DNA of 8,369 bases from NCBI GenBank assembly GCA_947629845.1, contig CANRFD010000059.1, positions 1 to 8,369 on the forward strand. Reading direction: 5' to 3'. Within the stretch, counting starts at the first letter, position 1. Every line of letters begins with the position of its first letter. Of this stretch, positions 3,599 to 8,369 are shown piece by piece. This stretch comes from an uncultured Clostridia bacterium (GTDB taxonomy: Bacteria > Bacillota > Clostridia > Christensenellales > Borkfalkiaceae). The notes below the pieces were generated by a model. The model saw nothing but the letters and a program-made list of their open reading frames with translations, made no database searches and was not told the DNA's origin. A program made the translations under genes and the position numbers.

Positions 3599-6340
3599 AT
3601 GGAATTGAAAGAATTATTCTGTAAGTGCTGTACGGCGCCGCTCGACCCCGCAAAGGCGACGGGGCGGGTCATCCGTTGCGAGCACTGCGGCACGGCGTTC
3701 GTGCTTGCCCGCGAGGACGACGGGAAGGTCGTCGACCTTTTGCGCAGCGGCGAATTGCTTCTCGACACCTGCAAGTTCGATGACGCATACGCGGCATACC
3801 AGAAGGCGGCGGAGCTCGATAAGGAAGAGCCCGAGGCATACTTCGGCATGGCTCTTGCGAAGTTCAAGGTGCAGTACTTAAAGGACGAGACGAGCGACCC
3901 GCCTCGCCTGCAGCCCATTTGCCACGAGATATCCGAGAAGAAGTTCACGGATGATAAGAATTATCAACACGCCTTGGGACTTGCGACAAGAGAGCAACGG
4001 GAGGCGTATGCGGCGAAAGGCGCGGAGATCGACGCGATCCGCAAGGAGTTTTACGCCTTAAAACAGGCGGGCACACGGTACGATTGCTTTTTGTGCGTGA
4101 AGGTCTCGGACGAGCACGGCGGCACCACGCAGGACAGCCACGCGGCTCTGCGGCTTTACAATCACTTGAAGAGCCGCGGCTTTTCGCCCTTCTATTCGGA
4201 GGAAGAGGCGAGGGAGCGCACAGGCTCGGCATACGAGGCGCTCATTCTGTACGCGCTCTACACGTCGGGATGTATGCTTATCGTCTGCTCCAACGAGGAT
4301 TATTTGCAGACGAAATGGGTGAAGAACGAATACATGCGCTTTTCCAAGATGATCGCGCAGGAGGAAAAGGGCAGCAACGCCATTACCTTTGTCTACAAGG
4401 GAACGCCCATCGAGCGGCTCCCCGGGCGGGATTGGAAATTACAGGGCATCGACCTTTCCAAACCCGACGCATACAGCCGTATTGAAGAGTACGTACAGCG
4501 GTGCACGGCTACTGCCGCCCCTGCGGAGATCAAACGAAAGGAGTATGGAACGGTCTCGTATGTGCGGAAAAACGTACAGCGGCAGGGCATTACCAAGCGT
4601 GAACTCACTATGGTAAACGGCGGGGAAATTTCCGTCTCCGACCGTTCCAAACTGAACATCGCAACGGAATTTTTGCACCGCGGTGATTTTGCGAATGCGC
4701 TGCGTTTTCTCGACAATATGATCAGGGAAAACCCCGGCAACGGCGAGGCGTACTTTTTGAGATTTCTTGCGGAAAACAGTTGCCATGACGAAGATAGCTT
4801 TGTTTCCGCGAAGGCTGAAGCACGCGATTTCGACAATTTCGAAAAAGCGATCTCCGCCACGCAGGATGCGGGACGGCGCATGGCATTCTATCGTGTGCTA
4901 TATCGCCATATTGCCGAAACTAAAGATCTCGACGCATATAACGAATATATTGTGCTCCCAGAGAGCGAAGAAAAGCATATTGCCGAGCTTGCGGATAACT
5001 TATATCACGAGGCGGTCAAAAGACGGGATGCTGAAATGTTCAATGCCGTCGTAAAGACGGTGACGGATACCGATAGATACATTTCAATGAATCTCGAATT
5101 TGCACATGCGGTTTCCGGAAAAGCGGCGTTGCCATATTACAAGAATATTCTCGAAGCAGATGCGGGGCACGGCGAGGCACTTTACGTGGTCTATTATTTC
5201 GGGCACGGCGGCAACGACGAAGCGGTTTTCGATTATTGTAGCGCAGAAGGCAAAGCGGCGGACATGGAAGAAAAGCTGTTTGCATACGGATATAACAGTT
5301 ATGCAGAAGAAAAGCTGTTTGCATTGTGTTTGAAATTTGTGCAGGGGAAGCCCGACAATGCTTGTCGCCTCTTTGATTTTTTGCTTACCATGATACCCAA
5401 GAAGGCGGATACACAATTCAAGGAATATCTTATCAACTTTCTATACGCTCTGTTCCGTGCGGCATATCCGTCTTACGCCAAGAAATATAACGAATTGCTT
5501 CTTGCGCAAGATAAACTAAACGACGGAGCATACTTTAACCGAGTGCTCATCAAACACAACTATTACAACCCTTTGCAACTCATAGAGATTTCAAGGCATC
5601 TTCTCGACGACGAGGATTATTTTTCCGCCGTTAACAGCTATGCAGAGCGACACCCCGAGGGAAACAACTTGTATCTCACAATTAACGATGCATTGATAAA
5701 ATTGAGCGAAGAGTTCAAAGATGCGGAAATCAGGAAACTGATTGTAGAAAAAGTTTATGTGCCTGCAGCGATGTTACAAAATTGTACGGACGACATATAT
5801 CGGCATTTGGGCGCAGAAGCAGATAGATGTTTACACGAAGTTTTGAAGGAACATAGATGTACGGCTTTGAGTGAACTCATGGATTTACGCGAAGATATCA
5901 CGGGAAATGAGCACTTGAAACGTGCATATAAATTTGCGGTAGCGTCAAAAAGCGACCTTGCATCCAAACTCAATATCATAATGACAAATCAAGCACGGGC
6001 GAGTCAACATAATGTCGAGCACGATAAAGAAGAGGCCCGTATCGTGAAAAAAAGCAATGCGTGTAAAAACGCTATATTGATAATTGGTTTATTGGCGATA
6101 TTTAGTGGCTGCAGCGCTGTGGGCACATGGATTTACGGACTTTGTGAAGAAATAATACCATTTGGTAGCAATCTCGGGTGGTCTATATTCGGAATGATAG
6201 GGATTTTGGCAGTTACGGGCGTGGCGATACCAATTATGGCCGCCAAGGAGAAATCTTCGACTACGCTAACTCTCATTACGATTTTAGCTACAATTTTGTT
6301 CGGAGTCTTGATGATCATCGTTTTTGTTGGTCTATTGTGA
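3599..6340 (+). CDS. Zinc ribbon-TPR-TIR-helical repeat protein with three C-terminal membrane helices
   Basis: This is a 913-residue protein starting at ATG 3599 (GGAGG at 3584-3588). Residues 8-30 form a zinc ribbon (C8, C11, C27, C30). Residues 44-90 look like a TPR unit (DDAYAAYQKAAELDKEEPEA). Residues 160-270 match a TIR domain: strand YDCFLCVKVSD, FSPFYSEE, helix YEALILYAL with E213 at the place of the catalytic glutamate, strand CMLIVCSNEDYL, and KWVKNEYMRF. A second TPR-like unit spans about 352-395 (LHRGDFANALRFLDNMIREN), followed by a long alpha-helical repeat region to about 810. Membrane helices lie near 824-846, 860-882 and 889-913. Bacterial TIR domains commonly cleave or cyclise NAD, often as anti-phage effectors. 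Here a membrane-tethered NADase or signalling effector, with the helical repeats as sensor or scaffold, is inferred. No partner gene is adjacent. A+T content rises sharply in the 3' part. Confidence 0.85.
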   Translation: MELKELFCKCCTAPLDPAKATGRVIRCEHCGTAFVLAREDDGKVVDLLRSGELLLDTCKFDDAYAAYQKAAELDKEEPEAYFGMALAKFKVQYLKDETSDPPRLQPICHEISEKKFTDDKNYQHALGLATREQREAYAAKGAEIDAIRKEFYALKQAGTRYDCFLCVKVSDEHGGTTQDSHAALRLYNHLKSRGFSPFYSEEEARERTGSAYEALILYALYTSGCMLIVCSNEDYLQTKWVKNEYMRFSKMIAQEEKGSNAITFVYKGTPIERLPGRDWKLQGIDLSKPDAYSRIEEYVQRCTATAAPAEIKRKEYGTVSYVRKNVQRQGITKRELTMVNGGEISVSDRSKLNIATEFLHRGDFANALRFLDNMIRENPGNGEAYFLRFLAENSCHDEDSFVSAKAEARDFDNFEKAISATQDAGRRMAFYRVLYRHIAETKDLDAYNEYIVLPESEEKHIAELADNLYHEAVKRRDAEMFNAVVKTVTDTDRYISMNLEFAHAVSGKAALPYYKNILEADAGHGEALYVVYYFGHGGNDEAVFDYCSAEGKAADMEEKLFAYGYNSYAEEKLFALCLKFVQGKPDNACRLFDFLLTMIPKKADTQFKEYLINFLYALFRAAYPSYAKKYNELLLAQDKLNDGAYFNRVLIKHNYYNPLQLIEISRHLLDDEDYFSAVNSYAERHPEGNNLYLTINDALIKLSEEFKDAEIRKLIVEKVYVPAAMLQNCTDDIYRHLGAEADRCLHEVLKEHRCTALSELMDLREDITGNEHLKRAYKFAVASKSDLASKLNIIMTNQARASQHNVEHDKEEARIVKKSNACKNAILIIGLLAIFSGCSAVGTWIYGLCEEIIPFGSNLGWSIFGMIGILAVTGVAIPIMAAKEKSSTTLTLITILATILFGVLMIIVFVGLL
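5267..5324 (+). repeat. In-frame 19-bp direct repeat inside the TIR gene
   Basis: gaagaaaagctgtttgcat occurs at 5267-5285 and again, identically, at 5306-5324. The period is 39 bp, exactly 13 codons. The repeat encodes EEKLFA twice in the helical repeat region. Deletion or gain by recombination would keep the reading frame. It may reflect a recent local duplication. Confidence 0.7.
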
Positions 6341-6362
6341 CATTCTTTCCGCGCTCATTCCC

Positions 6363-6391
6363 TTGCCAAAATGTGCGGGGTGTGCTATAAT
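6363..6391 (+). promoter_or_regulatory. Strong extended -10 promoter of the ruvX fusion gene
   Basis: TTGCCA at 6363-6368 is followed after 17 nt by a perfect TATAAT at 6386-6391. A TG one base upstream of the -10 (6383-6384) makes it an extended -10. The predicted transcription start, about 7 nt after the -10, falls on or next to the ATG at 6398. The promoter sits 22 nt past the TIR gene stop, and no terminator was seen between them. Confidence 0.75.
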
Positions 6392-6397
6392 ACCACC

Positions 6398-7195
6398 ATG
6401 GAAACGAGGATCGTCGCGTTCGACGTCGGCGACAAACGTATCGGCGTCGCCTATTCCGACCCCTTCGGGAGCTACGCCGTGCCCGGGGAGACCTACTTCC
6501 GCACGGGGAATTTTTCCGCCGACGTGAAGGCGGTCGCCGCCATCGCCAAACTGCGGAATGCGCAGGCGATCGTCTGCGGGCTGCCCCTGAATGCCGACGG
6601 CACGGAGAGCGTTCAAACGCAAAAGACGCGCCGTTTTGCCGAGGCTTTGAAGGCGGAGACGGCCATTCCCGTCGCCTTCGAGGACGAACGCTACACGACG
6701 CTCGCGGCGAGGCGCGATCTTGTCGCCTCGGGTGTGAGCGCCAAGCGGGACAAGCGCAAGAAGGCGGTGGATTCGCTGGCGGCGACGTACATTCTCGAAG
6801 CATATCTTGCGGAAATCAAAAGGGAGAGAGAGCACATGTCAACGGAAATGAAGGAAGAGAGCAACGATTACGAGGACGAAAACATCGTCGAGCTCGTCGA
6901 CGACGACGGCAACACGTTCCGCTTCGAGCACCTTTTAACGTTTGAGTACAGGAACGAGTGGTACGTTGCGCTTACGCAGATCGACGGCGAGAACGCCGAA
7001 GAGGTCGCGGAGGACGAGGATGACGAGGGCGAAGAGGTCGCCATCTATCATCTTGTCGGCGAAGGGGAGGACGAACACCTCGAGACCATCGAGGACGATG
7101 AGCTTTTGGACGAGGTGTTTGCCGAATTTACCGCCCAGTACGAGGATTTCGAGGACGCGGACGAGGCGGCGGAGCTCGAACCCGACGGGGAATGA
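6398..7195 (+). CDS. ruvX: RuvX (YqgF) putative Holliday junction resolvase/16S rRNA maturation nuclease fused to DUF1292
   Basis: This is a 265-residue fusion. Residues 1-146 are a full RuvX/YqgF RNase H-fold nuclease: AFDVGDKRIGVA with D9, GLPLNADGTES (61-71), AFEDERYTTLAA with E97, and KKAVDSLAATYIL with D125. All the expected acidic residues are present. The family acts on Holliday junctions or in 16S rRNA 5' maturation. Residues 147-265 are an acidic DUF1292 (YrzB-like) domain (ENIVELVDDDGNTFRFEHLL), extended by an Asp/Glu-rich tail. In other Bacillota these are usually two adjacent genes; here no stop separates them. The start is ATG 6398. An in-frame ATG at 6371 lies upstream of the -10 box and has no ribosome binding site. 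The ruvX start also lacks a Shine-Dalgarno, consistent with leaderless translation. pdxS follows after 40 nt and may be co-transcribed. Confidence 0.88.
   Translation: METRIVAFDVGDKRIGVAYSDPFGSYAVPGETYFRTGNFSADVKAVAAIAKLRNAQAIVCGLPLNADGTESVQTQKTRRFAEALKAETAIPVAFEDERYTTLAARRDLVASGVSAKRDKRKKAVDSLAATYILEAYLAEIKREREHMSTEMKEESNDYEDENIVELVDDDGNTFRFEHLLTFEYRNEWYVALTQIDGENAEEVAEDEDDEGEEVAIYHLVGEGEDEHLETIEDDELLDEVFAEFTAQYEDFEDADEAAELEPDGE
6821..6838 (+). promoter_or_regulatory. Internal ribosome binding site and ATG at the RuvX/DUF1292 junction
   Basis: AGGGAGAGAG at 6821-6830 lies 5 nt before an in-frame ATG at 6836-6838 (Met147 of the fusion). This is just where a separate DUF1292 gene would begin. 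A free 119-residue DUF1292 protein could therefore be made alongside the fusion. The site may be a remnant of a former two-gene arrangement. Confidence 0.55.
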
Positions 7196-7235
7196 CCGCA
7201 CGCTTCAAAGCGCGGCGGCTCTCAAGGTGGAGATC

Positions 7236-8114
7236 ATGAAGAACAACGAGCGTTGGGAACTCAACAAAAATCTTGCCCAGATGCTGAAGGGCGGCGTCAT
7301 CATGGACGTCACGACGCCCGAACAGGCGAAGATCGCGGAGGAGGCGGGCGCGTGCGCCGTGATGGCGCTCGAACGGATCCCTGCGGATATCCGCGCCGCG
7401 GGCGGCGTTTCTCGCATGTCCGATCCCAAGATGATCAAGGGCATTCAAAATGCCGTCTCCATCCCCGTCATGGCGAAGTGCCGCATCGGGCACATCGCCG
7501 AGGCGCAGATTTTGCAGGCGATCGAGATCGACTATATCGACGAGAGCGAGGTGCTTTCTCCCGCCGACGACAAGTATCATATCGACAAGACCGCGTTCGA
7601 CGTCCCCTTTGTTTGCGGCGCGAGGGATCTCGGCGAAGCGCTTCGCCGTATCGCGGAGGGAGCGTCCATGATCCGCACCAAGGGAGAACCGGGTACGGGC
7701 GACGTTGTGCAGGCCGTCCGCCATATGCGCATGATGAACGCAGAGATCCGCGCCATCGTCTCCATGCGGGAGGACGAACTTTACGAGGAAGCGAAAAAGT
7801 TGAGCGTTCCCTATGAACTTGTCGCCTATGTGCACGAAAACGGGAAACTTCCCGTCGTCAACTTTGCGGCAGGGGGCGTTGCTACCCCCGCGGACGCCGC
7901 GCTCATGATGCAACTCGGCGCGGAGGGCGTGTTTGTGGGAAGCGGCATCTTCAAATCGGGCAACCCCGCAAAGCGCGCCCGTGCCATCGTGCAGGCAGTC
8001 ACCAATTACAACGATCCCAAGATCTTGGCGGAACTCTCCGAGGATCTCGGCGAGGCGATGGTCGGCATCAACGAGCAGGAGATCGCGCTTCTCATGGCGG
8101 AGCGCGGAAAATGA
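7236..8114 (+). CDS. pdxS: Pyridoxal 5'-phosphate synthase subunit PdxS
   Basis: This 292-residue protein is of full family length. It is the synthase subunit that joins ribose 5-phosphate, glyceraldehyde 3-phosphate and ammonia into pyridoxal 5'-phosphate in the DXP-independent vitamin B6 route. The key residues are in their usual places: D24 (MDVTTPEQ), Schiff-base lysine K81 (PVMAKCRIGH) and K149 (RTKGEPGTGD). The phosphate-site glycines (FAAGGVATPADA, GVFVGSGIFK) are also present. A cysteine follows K81 where many bacteria have alanine; cysteine is also known there in yeast Snz1, so it is not a defect. The start is ATG 7236, with a purine-rich AGGTGGAG at 7225-7232. An open frame extends further upstream, but it overlaps the ruvX gene and is not part of PdxS. 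The stop overlaps the pdxT start. Confidence 0.97.
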   Translation: MKNNERWELNKNLAQMLKGGVIMDVTTPEQAKIAEEAGACAVMALERIPADIRAAGGVSRMSDPKMIKGIQNAVSIPVMAKCRIGHIAEAQILQAIEIDYIDESEVLSPADDKYHIDKTAFDVPFVCGARDLGEALRRIAEGASMIRTKGEPGTGDVVQAVRHMRMMNAEIRAIVSMREDELYEEAKKLSVPYELVAYVHENGKLPVVNFAAGGVATPADAALMMQLGAEGVFVGSGIFKSGNPAKRARAIVQAVTNYNDPKILAELSEDLGEAMVGINEQEIALLMAERGK

Positions 8115-8369
8115 AGCTCGGCATTTTCGCCCTGCAGGGGGCGTTTGCGGAGCACGGGCGGGCGCTTGCCGCGCTCGGTGCGGAGTGTGCCGAAATTCGC
8201 CGCCGCACCGACTTTACGGACGCCTTTGACGGGGTGATCCTCCCCGGGGGAGAGTCCACCGTGCAGGGCAAACTCCTGCGCGAAGAGGGGCTTTTCGCGC
8301 CGCTCAAAGAGGCGATCGAGGGCGGACTTTATGTATTCGGCACCTGCGCGGGGATGATTTTGCTCGCAA
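8111..8369 (+). CDS. pdxT: Pyridoxal 5'-phosphate synthase glutaminase subunit PdxT, 3' end outside window
   Basis: The first 86 codons of a class I glutamine amidotransferase are present. It hydrolyses glutamine and passes ammonia to PdxS; in known complexes twelve PdxT subunits decorate a PdxS dodecamer. Visible motifs are the N-terminal strand MKLGIFALQGAFAEH, the PdxT signature LPGGEST (44-50) and the nucleophile elbow GTCAGM with Cys79. The catalytic His/Glu pair would lie beyond the window. The ATG at 8111 overlaps the pdxS stop by four bases (ATGA), indicating translational coupling, and the ribosome binding site lies inside the pdxS end (GGCGGAG, 8096-8102). The gene is cut by the window end at 8369. 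Confidence 0.96.
   Translation, partial: MKLGIFALQGAFAEHGRALAALGAECAEIRRRTDFTDAFDGVILPGGESTVQGKLLREEGLFAPLKEAIEGGLYVFGTCAGMILLA

Noticed and set aside
6371..6397. Upstream in-frame ATG for RuvX
   Set aside because: It lies inside the promoter, between the -35 and -10 boxes. The family N-terminus fits the ATG at 6398.
3599..7195. Idea that the TIR gene and ruvX form one defence operon
   Set aside because: ruvX has its own strong promoter and is a conserved housekeeping gene. Nothing beyond proximity links them.
6942..7235. Open frame extending PdxS upstream by 98 codons
   Set aside because: It overlaps the DUF1292 part of the ruvX gene in another frame, encodes Arg/Ser/Thr-rich sequence and is absent from the PdxS family. 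ATG 7236 gives the normal length.

Overview
The window looks like a GC-rich member of the Clostridia (Bacillota), probably an uncultured gut-type lineage. The evidence is strong purine-rich ribosome binding sites, sigma-A-like promoters, a RuvX/DUF1292 pair typical of Bacillota, and a pdxST vitamin B6 operon. This placement is inference from gene content; no taxonomic marker is present.

Layout. Positions 1-574 hold no convincing gene. Instead they carry a cluster of imperfect palindromic repeats related to one another, the first cut by the window edge. At 632-1558 lies a secreted lipoprotein with a divergent cyclophilin fold, with a good promoter before it and a strong terminator after it. 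Convergent to it, 1636-2511 on the minus strand encodes an unrecognised 291-residue protein. A divergent promoter region (about 2500-2570) separates that gene from a 190-residue protein with two Myb/SANT-like helical repeats and a coiled coil. A 70-residue single-pass membrane protein and a terminator follow.

The most unusual locus is 3599-6340. It encodes a 913-residue protein ordered zinc ribbon, TPR, TIR domain with its candidate catalytic glutamate, a long alpha-helical repeat region, and three C-terminal membrane helices. It reads as a possible membrane-anchored NADase or signalling effector. Its promoter has a run of eight G between the -35 and -10 boxes with a 19-nt spacer, a layout that would suit phase variation by slippage. 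The 3' part of the gene is much richer in A+T than the 5' part.

After it comes a housekeeping block. RuvX is fused in frame to DUF1292, and its promoter is placed so that the transcript would be almost leaderless. An internal ribosome binding site and ATG remain at the fusion junction. Then come pdxS and pdxT, overlapping by four bases, with pdxT cut off by the window end. PdxS and PdxT together make pyridoxal 5'-phosphate. There is no sign that the TIR gene is functionally linked to this block.
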